Assembly: GCA_963725275.1 (NCBI GenBank)
Contig: CAVRXS010000003.1
Location: forward strand, 248,001 to 312,000
DNA: 64,000 bases
Reading direction: 5' to 3'
Source: Bog-756 sp963725275
GTDB taxonomy: Bacteria > Actinomycetota > Acidimicrobiia > Acidimicrobiales > RAAP-2
Position 1 is the first letter of the stretch. Every line of letters starts with the position of its first letter. Made by a program: the position numbers and the translations under genes. Shown one piece after another: positions 18,202 through 27,209 of the stretch. The notes beneath the pieces were generated by a model. It worked only from the letters and a program-made list of their open reading frames with translations. It did not search any database and was not told the DNA's origin.

Positions 18202-19176
18202 TCATCCCCCCGCGGGTTGGGGAGCCCCATAGGTCTCCACGTTGCTATAGGGGTCGACGTTGTCCGGGTAGTACCCACCGTCCGCGCCGTTGGCATCGGG
18301 GATGTACGTGGTGGCATAGGGAGGCAACAGCTTGGTGTTGGCTGCCAGCTGCTTCTCGGTCGTCTTGGCCCAGGCCTCGAAGGCCGACGCTGACACGACG
18401 GTCCCCGAGTTGTACATGGCACCGTGCCAGAGCCCGCAGAGCTCGTCGCACCGGACGATGAAGGTGCCGAGCTGCGTCGGCGTGGTGAAGGCCACGTTGT
18501 TCTGGCCGGGGTTGGCGTCGGCTTTGACGCCCAGCTGGTACGCCCAGAAGTCGTGGATGACGTCGAGCGACGTCACGTTGAAGGCGACTGTGGTGTTCTG
18601 GGGGATCACCAGCTGGTTGGTTTCGAACCCGCCGAAGGAGGGGTACCGGTAGGTCCACTTCCACTGCTGGCCGATGACCTGGACGTCGAGCACGGTGTGC
18701 GACGTCGGCGTCCAGATCGGGTTCGGGCCCTGTCCCCCACCCGATCCCTCGGGCTGCACGAGTTCGTAGGTTCCGAATCCGGCCAGGAAGAGCACGATGA
18801 CGGTGGTCACGCCGATCCACCCCGCCTGGATGCTCAGATGACCGCGCGCCTTCGGGCCGCCGACCGGGTCAGCCCCACCTCGCGAAGCTCGCCAGGTCAC
18901 GATGGCGTATGCCAGGTAGACCCAAACGCCGAGCATCACGGGCAGGGCCATGACCATCAGCACGTTGAAGTCGAACACCGCCCCGTTTGCCGTCGAGGAC
19001 ATTCTTCCCGGGGGAATATGCGGCTCGACGAAGACGAGCCACAGCACCTCGGCCACCACCGAGACGATCAGCCAGATGGTGACGAGCCGCCACCAGTGGT
19101 GAGGCTCACCTACAGCTCCACTTCCGCTCGGCTTTGCGTCCTCGTCTCCCGAGAGCGAATCAGATTCGGGCATCAC
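18202..19176 (-). CDS. ctaC: cytochrome c oxidase subunit II
   Basis: The 324-residue protein has two transmembrane helices (about 29-50 and 70-92), a third hydrophobic stretch after ARGHLSIQAGW, and a cupredoxin domain. The CuA site is complete: a histidine in DVIHDFW and the CDELCGLWHGAM motif supply Cys, Glu, Cys, His and Met. The aromatic patch GQQWKWTYRY for electron entry from cytochrome c is present. It precedes ctaD by 59 nt. Confidence 0.93.
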   Translation of the reverse strand: MMPESDSLSGDEDAKPSGSGAVGEPHHWWRLVTIWLIVSVVAEVLWLVFVEPHIPPGRMSSTANGAVFDFNVLMVMALPVMLGVWVYLAYAIVTWRASRGGADPVGGPKARGHLSIQAGWIGVTTVIVLFLAGFGTYELVQPEGSGGGQGPNPIWTPTSHTVLDVQVIGQQWKWTYRYPSFGGFETNQLVIPQNTTVAFNVTSLDVIHDFWAYQLGVKADANPGQNNVAFTTPTQLGTFIVRCDELCGLWHGAMYNSGTVVSASAFEAWAKTTEKQLAANTKLLPPYATTYIPDANGADGGYYPDNVDPYSNVETYGAPQPAGG

Positions 19177-19213
19177 GCCGCCTTGTCTCTGGCATCACGC
19201 AACGTCTCTGTCA

Positions 19214-19876
19214 TCACGCAACCTTCATGAATCCGCCCATGTACCCGACCGTGAACATGGGTCCGCCGTTGCCGTACAGGTACCCCAACCCGCACGGAAC
19301 GAAGCACTGCCATGAGTAGGTCCCCGGGCCAGGGCTGACGAAGGAGAACTTGACCACATTGCGGGGAGAGCTCGCGGTGCACGGCGCTGCGCTGCAAAGG
19401 TTGGCGTTGGAATTGTTTCCATAGAGCGGGACGCTGATCCCCAAGGTCGGAATGGAGAAGGTGTGGCCGACTCCGTTGCCGGAGTTCGAATCGATGACCT
19501 TGAAACCCTTCCCGTTGAGTGTGGCGCTGCCGCCGATCGTCCCGGTCACCTGGCCGAGCTGCTGGTTACGCAGTGGGCTCCCCGAGTCGTACTGAAGGAT
19601 CGTCACATTGATCCTGGTGTGGGCCGGTACCTGCCAGATCGTCGTGTGCTCCCATGCGCCAGCGGGCGACTGGGTCAGGTACGACACCCAGGTCGGGTGG
19701 GGGGCCGACCCATAGGCCCCGACGGTCTGCATGGTCAGATTGACCTGTCCCGACTGGTTGGCACCGAACGTGAGCGTCGACGGCTGAGAGGTGAGCCTCA
19801 GGCCACCACCGACGAGGACGAGGATGCCGAGCACCACCAATCCGACGCTCAGGGTGAGCCTCCACGATCGTGCCAA
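19214..19876 (-). CDS. membrane-anchored cupredoxin-like protein of the oxidase operon
   Basis: The protein has one N-terminal transmembrane segment (TLSVGLVVLGILVLVGGGL) and an exported beta-rich domain. Its C-terminal loop CFVPCGLGYLYGNGGPM looks like a CuA loop: the two cysteines are present, but the histidine position holds Tyr and the methionine is displaced, and an upstream GHTFSIP could supply a histidine. TTG 19876 was preferred because GGGGGAGG lies just upstream; a longer form from TTG 19999 is possible. It immediately precedes ctaC, so an electron-transfer or copper-handling role is inferred. Confidence 0.65.
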   Translation of the reverse strand: MARSWRLTLSVGLVVLGILVLVGGGLRLTSQPSTLTFGANQSGQVNLTMQTVGAYGSAPHPTWVSYLTQSPAGAWEHTTIWQVPAHTRINVTILQYDSGSPLRNQQLGQVTGTIGGSATLNGKGFKVIDSNSGNGVGHTFSIPTLGISVPLYGNNSNANLCSAAPCTASSPRNVVKFSFVSPGPGTYSWQCFVPCGLGYLYGNGGPMFTVGYMGGFMKVA

Positions 19877-20156
19877 TTCGCCTCCCCCGATCTTCTCGGC
19901 ACTGCGCCATAAAGCCAGGTGGACCGTGGTACTGGGCCGAACGGGGGCCCAATGCACAAGGCCTGCACGGACATTACGTTGCCAATCCGGCGTCGTCAAT
20001 CATTAGTACGGCCGGGCACCCCCGGTGCTCCCCGACCCCGCTCCCCCGGGGCTCTCAGGCCCAACTCCTCCGGGGCCCCGGCCCCGGACATCCGATGGCC
20101 TCCGTGCCCGGGAGAGGGTGGTGGAAAGGGGTGCGCCGGCCGCGAGACGGGCGATC

Positions 20157-21083
20157 TCACCCCGGTTGCGTGACGTCGCCCAGGGCTCCCGGTTGCCTGA
20201 GCTCGCCGAGAGCCACGGCCGGGTCGCGATGGAAGAGCCGGTCGACGGCATCAGCCAGGCCACCTTCCTGATCCATCGCCCGCTTGATGATCACGATCAG
20301 CGCGGGCACTGCCCAGAAGTCGCCGCACACCCACAGGATGGCCGCCCCGATCTGCTGGTCGGCGAACGGGGACAGGGTCACCCCCGGGATGTGCGCGTAG
20401 CTCGAGTACCAACTGGTGGCGGTGAAGATACTCAGCGACATGGCCAGGACGAACATCACCACATTGGTGGTGATGATGGCACCGGCCTGCCAGATCGGGG
20501 TCGCCTTCGGGCGCATCGGGTGGGACGGGATGATCTGGAGCCAGAACAGGACCCCGGTGACGAAGAAGCTGCCGTGCATGAGCCAGATGTGGACCGTCTG
20601 GTTCCGCTCGGACAGGTCGAAGAGCGCGGGGGCATGCCAGAGCACCATCACCAGGTTGAAGGAGATCAGGGCGAACCACGGGTTCAGGACCACCCGGCCG
20701 AGGCTCCGGAACACCGACGACCAGGCGCCGAGGATCAGGAAACGACCGAATCTCCGCCTGATCCCGACCGGGAGCGCGAACAGGAGCGGGATCCACGGGG
20801 CGCCGACCACGATGAGGATCGGCGCGTAGAAGGCGATGAGCAGGTGCTCGATCATGTGGACGAAGAAGTAGTCGCTCGCCCAGTAGTCGATGGGCGACTC
20901 CACAGCGATCAGCAGGACCGCCAATCCACCGTAGAAGGCGACCGAGCGGAGCCGGCGTTGGCGGGTCCGGGCAGGCACCGAGCGGGCCCGGAGCCGGGCC
21001 AGGCCCACCTCATGGGCGGCGACCAGGACGAGCACCACGACGAGAAACGGATCGAACGACCAGTCGTCGGTGAGGTAGTGCAC
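20157..21083 (-). CDS. ctaG: cytochrome c oxidase assembly protein CtaG (caa3 type)
   Basis: The 308-residue polytopic membrane protein is a clear CtaG: SDYFFVHMIEHLLIAFYAPILIVVGAPW, LNPWFALISFNLVMVLWHAPALFD and HIWLMHGSFFVTG are family hallmarks, with histidines in HMIEH and WHAP likely to bind metal. CtaG helps form the CuB centre of subunit I. It lies upstream of the cupredoxin gene. About 280 nt without a clear gene separate them, rich in Gly/Pro-type GC codons and short inverted repeats. Confidence 0.9.
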   Translation of the reverse strand: MHYLTDDWSFDPFLVVVLVLVAAHEVGLARLRARSVPARTRQRRLRSVAFYGGLAVLLIAVESPIDYWASDYFFVHMIEHLLIAFYAPILIVVGAPWIPLLFALPVGIRRRFGRFLILGAWSSVFRSLGRVVLNPWFALISFNLVMVLWHAPALFDLSERNQTVHIWLMHGSFFVTGVLFWLQIIPSHPMRPKATPIWQAGAIITTNVVMFVLAMSLSIFTATSWYSSYAHIPGVTLSPFADQQIGAAILWVCGDFWAVPALIVIIKRAMDQEGGLADAVDRLFHRDPAVALGELRQPGALGDVTQPG

Positions 21084-21139
21084 GGCAGTGCTCCAGTGCC
21101 CCAGTCAGGGTGTTGACAGGGCAACGCTACCCCGAGCCG

Positions 21140-22402
21140 TCACCCCGAGCTGCCGTACTGGATCGGCACGTCGACACTCGCCCGCTTGTGCCATTCCCCT
21201 GCGACCAGTGCATCGACATCGAGCGTGGATCCGGACCCGATGAGGGCCTCGTACTGCCCACCGGGCTCGGCCACCACCACGCTCGCGGAGGCCGGTAACG
21301 GGGGAAGTGCCCGCCAGGAAGACCCGGTCGACACGACCGACGCGCTCTCCGAACCCCGAGTCCCGGCGAGCACGACCACCATCCCTCCCGTCGGCGTCAG
21401 CGCCGTCGACTCGACGGAGCGGCCGGCTGTTGCCAGGGGTGACGACATCGACCAGGGCGCCGATCCGCCGGTGCTCGTGGCCAGGACGAGCTCGGCCGAG
21501 TGCCCCGACCCTGTCGCGACGAGCGCGGTGAGCCCTGCGCCGGTGGTGACCAACCGATCGACCCGGATAGGCGTCCCGGTCGGGATGCGCAGGCGGGGTC
21601 CGACCGGCAGGCCCGTGCCGCCCCCGAGCCGGTAGATGGGGACCGTGGCTCCGTGAGTGCATGCTCCTCCGGCGTACGCCTGGGCGGAAGAGCCGGTAGC
21701 GGGGCCGAGATCGACAGCGGTGATGGCGTCGAGTGCGCACCCGGACAACGCCGTCGCCGTGGCCAGTGCCCGCTCGGTCAGTATCGGTTGCCAGGTGTCG
21801 AGGTCTCCGCTCGAGGACACCACCTCGCCCCCGTGCCCCGAGAGGAGCGCCAACCTGAGGGAGGTGCCCGAGCCGGCCAGCGCATCGGGCACCTTGTCGA
21901 GGGCTCCCGGCAGCACTCCCGGTGACCAGGTCGACTCCCCGTCGGTGGTCTCGGCGACCGGGGAGAACTGGAGGTCGAGGGACGGTCCGAACCCGACGGT
22001 GAGCGCCCCGGGGGCAGTGGAGGCGAAGATGAGGCCGCCGTTGCTGGCCACGCCGGGCGGTGTAGCCAACGCCCAACCTCCCGTGCTGGAGCAGCCAGGG
22101 GCGACGCACCCCGAACGAGCGAACAGCTGCCAGAAGGTGTTGACCGGGTCGTCGAGGTGGCCCATGGGGAGGGTGGCCCACGTGCCCGTCGCTCCGGAGA
22201 TGGCTTGGGTCATGGGGAAGTCGGCCACCGCGCCCGCCGCGTCGCCAGAAGGCCCGCCTGCAGACGAAGACGTCTGGGGGGGCGAGGTGCACACGCTCAC
22301 GCCGATCGCCACCGCCACGACCACGGCCACCACCGCTGCCCGGCTACGGGAACACGTCCTCCGTCGGGTCTCTGCGAAGCTCCCCAGGCCGGGGACCGTC
22401 AC
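21140..22402 (-). CDS. secreted protein of unknown function, putative propeller
   Basis: The 420-residue protein has a signal-like N-terminus: an Arg-rich start, then AVVAVVVAVAIGVSVCTSPP, which could be a lipobox although it is atypical. The mature part is rich in Gly, Ser and Thr with repeated short strands (for example TWSPGVLPG, LRLALLSGHGG), suggesting a beta-propeller. No family is recognised. Its GTG start overlaps the stop of the DoxX-like/SCO fusion gene as GTGA, so it belongs to that operon. Confidence 0.6.
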   Translation of the reverse strand: MTVPGLGSFAETRRRTCSRSRAAVVAVVVAVAIGVSVCTSPPQTSSSAGGPSGDAAGAVADFPMTQAISGATGTWATLPMGHLDDPVNTFWQLFARSGCVAPGCSSTGGWALATPPGVASNGGLIFASTAPGALTVGFGPSLDLQFSPVAETTDGESTWSPGVLPGALDKVPDALAGSGTSLRLALLSGHGGEVVSSSGDLDTWQPILTERALATATALSGCALDAITAVDLGPATGSSAQAYAGGACTHGATVPIYRLGGGTGLPVGPRLRIPTGTPIRVDRLVTTGAGLTALVATGSGHSAELVLATSTGGSAPWSMSSPLATAGRSVESTALTPTGGMVVVLAGTRGSESASVVSTGSSWRALPPLPASASVVVAEPGGQYEALIGSGSTLDVDALVAGEWHKRASVDVPIQYGSSG

Positions 22403-24258
22403 GAGTGGACGACGTCATGGACCTGCGCCGCGAGCAGCGTGGAGAAGGACGAGTGGAGGGCCGAGTCACCGAGTCCGCCCGGGTCGGCGCCGATCACGAC
22501 CCGGAGATGGCCGGTGCGGTCGATCACGTACACCAGGTCCGAGTCCGCGACCATCGCGCCCGCCGGCGAGATGTCCGCCTCGATCCCGTAATTGTTCCAG
22601 GCGCTCTCGAGCTCGGGAAGCGTGCCGGTCACGAAATGCCAGTTGGACAGCTGCTCGAGTCCCTCCTGCTTCGTGAAGGCCAAGGTGGTCGCCGTCGACC
22701 GGTAGAGCGGGTTGGCCACGATCGCGACGAGGTCCACATCGGCTGCGTCTCTTCCGATCATCCGGTCGGTGACCCGCAGCTCCTGGGCGATCAGCGGGCA
22801 GTCCGAGACGCAGACGGGATCGAGGAAGGTGAGCACCACCGTGTGACCGGCGAGACCGGCGAGACTCACGGTCCGGCCGTCCTGGTCGGTGAGGGAGAAC
22901 GGCGGAGCCGGCGAATCGACGTCGTTGGGCGTCCCGTTGGCGGCCTCGGTGAGGACCGGGTCGGCGTGGGGATTGGTCGCAGCAAGTGCCATCGGTGCCG
23001 CCCCGACCAACACGATGCCCACCGCACCGATCGCGGCAATGCTGCGGATCAGGTATGACGGGCTCAGACGGTCGAGCAGGCGGGCGGGTGGCCCGGACGG
23101 GACCGGTTCCGTCGCCGGTGTCGCGGGTGGCGTCGCGGGCACTGCGGCGCGCACCGGCAGGCGCACCATTGCGAGATAGCCCGACGTGAAGAACAGCGCC
23201 ATCGGGATCATCGAATTCGGATCCGTGCCGACGCCGCCGAAGAACCCGAAATCCTCGACGAGCACCCAATCGGCGAGACACAGGACGATGGCCGCCGCCA
23301 CGCCCACGCGGGCGGCACCTCGGCGGCCGGTGAGCATGAGGGCCCCGATCGTGGCGAGCAGCACCACTGCGACAAGGTTGACCGCCCACCCGTGGGCGGC
23401 GTCGAACGAGCCGAAATCCCGTACCCAGGACGCGGTGAGCGACGGCTGAGAGAGCGCCGACATCTGGCTCTCCATGGCGGTGAGCGTCCCAGGGGTACTC
23501 GTCGGGTGGGGCTGTCCGGTCCAGAAGCCCCGACCGGGCCAGGCCTGGAGGATCGACATCCCGACGAAGAAGAGACCGGTCACCCGGAGCACGGCCTTCC
23601 CCAGACGGGGCGTCTCCCAGGCCCGATCGGCCAACGCGACCAGCAGGCCCCCGGCGATGTAGAACACGGCCGCACCGGGTGCCCCGAAGAGCCAGCTGCT
23701 GCCGTGGCCGAGGATGCCGCCGAATGCCTCACCGAAGACCCAGACCACCAGGCCCCATCCGGCACTCACCAGGCCGGCAGTCCGCGACCACCGACCCCTG
23801 GGCGCAACCAGGAGGAAGGCGCCGATCCCGACCTGGATCCACACGGTCGCGGCGGCGGCGGACACCGGGTGGTTGTTCCAGATGGTGACGCCGAAGTTGA
23901 CCAGGTGCTGCACCCACCCGGGAGAGGACGATGCCGCCGGGGTGATGACCTGTCCGGTGAGCCCGAGCGGCATCGAGCCCTGGGCCTGGAGGATGCCGTC
24001 GAAGATCCAGATGATCCCGAAGGAGATCCTGAGGAGACGACGGGCGGCGGGCTCGGGATAGGGCCAGACGTCAGGTGGCGGAGCGCCAATCGTCCCGGCG
24101 GCGACGTGTCTCCGGAACCGGAGGGTGCGGGCGGTGTTCCAGGCGATGGCGAGGACCGTCACCAGAAGGAGCACGATCAGCAACTGGTGGTTCAGGGTCG
24201 AGCGGAAGGCGTCGCCCACCACGGGGTCGTTGGTCGGCACCCCGTGTGCCATATTCAT
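22399..24258 (-). CDS. fusion of a polytopic membrane domain with a C-terminal SCO-like domain
   Basis: The 619-residue protein joins two parts. Residues 1 to about 400 form a membrane domain of roughly nine helices with FDGILQAQGSMPLGL and VFGEAFGGILGHG, resembling DoxX-like actinobacterial membrane proteins. The last 200 residues are a thioredoxin-like SCO domain with CVSDC in FLDPVCVSDCPLI. The SCO histidine is not evident: the matching stretch reads AGAMVADSDLVYVID, without His. ATG 24258 was chosen over longer in-frame extensions. Its place at the edge of the oxidase island suggests copper or redox handling. Confidence 0.75.
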   Translation of the reverse strand: MNMAHGVPTNDPVVGDAFRSTLNHQLLIVLLLVTVLAIAWNTARTLRFRRHVAAGTIGAPPPDVWPYPEPAARRLLRISFGIIWIFDGILQAQGSMPLGLTGQVITPAASSSPGWVQHLVNFGVTIWNNHPVSAAAATVWIQVGIGAFLLVAPRGRWSRTAGLVSAGWGLVVWVFGEAFGGILGHGSSWLFGAPGAAVFYIAGGLLVALADRAWETPRLGKAVLRVTGLFFVGMSILQAWPGRGFWTGQPHPTSTPGTLTAMESQMSALSQPSLTASWVRDFGSFDAAHGWAVNLVAVVLLATIGALMLTGRRGAARVGVAAAIVLCLADWVLVEDFGFFGGVGTDPNSMIPMALFFTSGYLAMVRLPVRAAVPATPPATPATEPVPSGPPARLLDRLSPSYLIRSIAAIGAVGIVLVGAAPMALAATNPHADPVLTEAANGTPNDVDSPAPPFSLTDQDGRTVSLAGLAGHTVVLTFLDPVCVSDCPLIAQELRVTDRMIGRDAADVDLVAIVANPLYRSTATTLAFTKQEGLEQLSNWHFVTGTLPELESAWNNYGIEADISPAGAMVADSDLVYVIDRTGHLRVVIGADPGGLGDSALHSSFSTLLAAQVHDVVHS

Positions 24259-24443
24259 CGAGCTACCACATTTCCCTCGAAGTTCCTGGTGGCCCGATCC
24301 GTGCGGTCGGACCGGATCCCGGGCAGGGTCTACAGCGTGGTCCGGCTCCGACCGTGTCGGTGGCCGTGTCCGTGTTGGCGATTCCGATCGTCCACTGTAG
24401 ATCGGAGGAGACAGACCCCCATGGCGGCCCGGGCCGCCCTGGC

Positions 24444-25322
24444 CTACTGGCCGAAGAGCAGCCCGTAGTCGGCCCCCCGCCGGAGATGGTGGCCGCCATC
24501 GACGGGCAGGTTGACCCCGGTGATCCACCCCGACTCGGGCCCTGCCAGGAATCGGACGGTCTCAGCGACATCCTCGACGGTGCCCAGCCGGCTGATCGCC
24601 ATGTTCGCCAGATAGTCGTCGAGGAGCGGACCTCCTGCCGTGATCATGGCCATGAGCTCGTCGTCGACGATCCCCGGCTGCACCGAGTTGACCCGGACAC
24701 CGGTCGCTCCGAGCTCTTCGGCCGCGTACCTGCACAGCATGTCGATCCCGGCCTTGGACGCCCCGTAGGCCCACAGCAGCCGGTGGGGAAAGTGTCCGGC
24801 CCCCGACGACATCGCGACGATCGAACCGCCGGGCGCCTCGCCTCCGTCGATCCCCACGCCGGCTCCGGCGGCCATCAGTGGGCCGCCGTGCTTGATGCAG
24901 AGATAGGTCCCGATGAGGTTGAGGTCGACCGTGGCCCGGACGGCGTCGGTGTCCGCCTCGGTGATCGGTCCCATGTGGAGGCTCCCGCCGGCACAGGCGA
25001 ACAGGATGTCGAGGTGCCCACGTGCCGACGCGGACTCGGCGATCGCCGCTGCGATCTCCTCTTCGACAGTCACGTCCGCAACCACGTACCGGGCAGATCC
25101 GGTCGGACCCGAGGGTTGCGTGTCGCTCGCCGCAGCGGAAGCCGCTATGGCGTCGAGCTCGGTCACCGCTCGTGCGAGTTTCTCCTCGGTACGTCCGCAG
25201 ATCGTCACGTGCGCACCGTCTCGGATCAGTCGACCGGCAGTCGCGAGGCCGATGCCACTCCCTCCGCCGGTGACCAACGCCGCGTACCCGGCTATTCCCG
25301 TCGTCCGCACTGTCCTGTCCAC
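24444..25322 (-). CDS. short-chain dehydrogenase/reductase
   Basis: The 292-residue protein has the classical SDR pattern: nucleotide-binding TGGGSGIG near residue 18, ACAGG in place of NNAG, active-site serine in AMSSGAG, and the catalytic YGASK pair. It ends with GWITGVNLPVDGG. These enzymes oxidise or reduce alcohols and ketones with NAD(P)H. GTG 25322 follows a GGGAG site. It is divergent from the acyl-CoA ligase gene, suggesting a shared lipid or steroid-type pathway. Confidence 0.9.
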   Translation of the reverse strand: MDRTVRTTGIAGYAALVTGGGSGIGLATAGRLIRDGAHVTICGRTEEKLARAVTELDAIAASAAASDTQPSGPTGSARYVVADVTVEEEIAAAIAESASARGHLDILFACAGGSLHMGPITEADTDAVRATVDLNLIGTYLCIKHGGPLMAAGAGVGIDGGEAPGGSIVAMSSGAGHFPHRLLWAYGASKAGIDMLCRYAAEELGATGVRVNSVQPGIVDDELMAMITAGGPLLDDYLANMAISRLGTVEDVAETVRFLAGPESGWITGVNLPVDGGHHLRRGADYGLLFGQ

Positions 25323-25478
25323 TGCTGCACTCCCGTTCGCTGTTCGTGGTGGCCCTACGCCAGCGGTCTGCCGGCCCGGACCGGCGGCGGCGCTCCCTGC
25401 AGCAGCTACCGTTCCGGTGTCCCGGCAGCATGCTACGGACCGGGGTGCGCGGCAATCGAGCGTGTGTGAGGAGAGGCA

Positions 25479-27131
25479 GTGGGCACGCGGCACTTGAACC
25501 TTGCCGACCTGTTCGAGGTGGTCGTCGACACCGTGCCGGATCGGCTGGCTCTGGTGGCGGGCCCTGTGCGGCTCACCTATCGACAGGTCGACGAGCGAGC
25601 CAACCGGTTCGCCCACCACCTCATCGACCACGGAATCCCGACCGGCGCCCACGTCGGCATCCTCGCCCGCAACCGTGCCGAGTGGGTCGAGTCCATGATC
25701 GGCTGTTACAAGGCCCGCACCGTGCCGGTCAACCTCAACTTTCGCTATGTCGCTACCGAGCTGCGCTACGTCATCGACAACGCTGATCTCCGGGCGCTGG
25801 TCTTCGACCGCGACCTCTCGGAACTGGTCGCCGAGTCCATCGACCCCGACCACAACTTGCCCGGCGGCGAACCCGGGACGCCCGGGCCGCTCCACCTGAT
25901 CGCCATCGACAGCGATCCACCGGAAGGCGGAGCGAACAGGCCGACGCCCGGGGGACCGTCGCTCGTGGTCTACGAGGAGGCGCTGGCCGCGGCGTCACCG
26001 GATCGGGACTTCGGCGAACGCTCGCCCGACGACCGCTACATCCTCTACACCGGAGGAACCACCGGCATGCCGAAGGGTGTCATCTGGCGCCAGGAGGACA
26101 TCTTCTTCGCAGCGATGGGTGGCGGTGGCTGGGGTGCGGCGCCGATCACCCAGCCCGAGGAGCTGGCCGGTCGCCTCACCATCGACGAGGCCGGCCGGGT
26201 GCGGCTGCTCGTCGTCGGACCGCTCATGCACGGCAACGCACAGTGGGCCATCTGGAGCGCCTTTCTGATGGCCGGCACCGCGGTGCTCTACACGGAGCGC
26301 GGGCTCGACCCCGACCGGCTGCTCCGGCTCATCGGAGACGAAGGTGTGGTCTCGATGGCGCTCGTCGGGGACGCCATGGCCCGGCCGCTCGCGGAAGCCC
26401 TGGCTGCGGCTCCCGATGGCACCTACGACCTCTCGACCCTGGCGGTCATCGGATCTGGCGGGGCCATGCTGTCACCCGCAGTTCGCGCTGAACTCGCCGA
26501 AGAGCTTCCCGGAGTGCTCATCATGGACCGATTCGGCTCGAGCGAGGGCGGGGCCCAGGGAGCAGTGGAGCCGGGCCAGATCGGCCCCCGCTTCGCGATG
26601 AGCGCCGACACCTCGGTGCTCGACGACGACCTGCTCCCGCTCACCCCGGGCGACGGCCGGATCGGACGGTTGGCCCGCACCGGACGACTCCCTCTCGGGT
26701 ACTACAAGGACGAAGCCAAGACGGCGGCCACTTTCCCGACCGATGCAGCAGGCCTCCGATGGTCGGTCCCGGGCGATCTGGCGTCGGTCGAACCGGACGG
26801 AACGATCACCGTCCACGGCAGGGGGTCGGCGTCGATCAACTCCGGTGGGGAGAAGATCTTTCCCGAGGAGGTCGAGGCCGCGATCAAGGCCCACCCCGGC
26901 GTCTTCGACGCCATCGTGGTCGGCCTCCCGGACGAGCGATTCGGCGAGCGGGTGGCGGCGGTGGTGAGCGCCCGTGCCCGGACAACTCCACCCTCCCTGG
27001 AGGTGCTGCAGGACCACTGCCGCGGACTGATCGCCGGCTACAAGATGCCCCGGCAGGTTCTCTGGGTCGACGCGGTCCCGCTCACCCCGACCGGGAAGCC
27101 CGACGCCACGGCGGCCAAGGCGCTGTTCTGA
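25479..27131 (+). CDS. AMP-dependent acyl-CoA synthetase (FadD-like)
   Basis: The 550-residue protein is an ANL-superfamily adenylating enzyme: the phosphate-binding loop is YTGGTTGMPKG, the GSSEGG segment follows, and the C-terminal subdomain includes SINSGGEKIFPEEVE and a final lysine in PTGKPD. It would activate a fatty or other carboxylic acid to acyl-AMP and then acyl-CoA. GTG 25479 is preceded by GGAGAGG. It is divergent from the SDR. Confidence 0.92.
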   Translation: MGTRHLNLADLFEVVVDTVPDRLALVAGPVRLTYRQVDERANRFAHHLIDHGIPTGAHVGILARNRAEWVESMIGCYKARTVPVNLNFRYVATELRYVIDNADLRALVFDRDLSELVAESIDPDHNLPGGEPGTPGPLHLIAIDSDPPEGGANRPTPGGPSLVVYEEALAAASPDRDFGERSPDDRYILYTGGTTGMPKGVIWRQEDIFFAAMGGGGWGAAPITQPEELAGRLTIDEAGRVRLLVVGPLMHGNAQWAIWSAFLMAGTAVLYTERGLDPDRLLRLIGDEGVVSMALVGDAMARPLAEALAAAPDGTYDLSTLAVIGSGGAMLSPAVRAELAEELPGVLIMDRFGSSEGGAQGAVEPGQIGPRFAMSADTSVLDDDLLPLTPGDGRIGRLARTGRLPLGYYKDEAKTAATFPTDAAGLRWSVPGDLASVEPDGTITVHGRGSASINSGGEKIFPEEVEAAIKAHPGVFDAIVVGLPDERFGERVAAVVSARARTTPPSLEVLQDHCRGLIAGYKMPRQVLWVDAVPLTPTGKPDATAAKALF

Positions 27132-27161
27132 CTCCTGAGCCAGGCCTCGGTCTCCTCCCGT

Positions 27162-27179
27162 CCGGACTCGAACGTCCGG
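27162..27179. terminator. hairpin between convergent genes
   Basis: CCGGAC and GTCCGG pair around a 6-nt loop between the convergent acyl-CoA ligase and hypothetical gene stops. No T-run follows on either strand, so a terminator role rests on position. Confidence 0.35.
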
Positions 27180-27209
27180 TCGGAAACGACCCCGGTCTCG
27201 TGCCGCGGA

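Noticed and set aside
27160..27180. T-arm-like GGACTCGAACGTCC string suggesting a tRNA
   Set aside because: No acceptor, D or anticodon stems can be formed around it; it is better read as a small hairpin.
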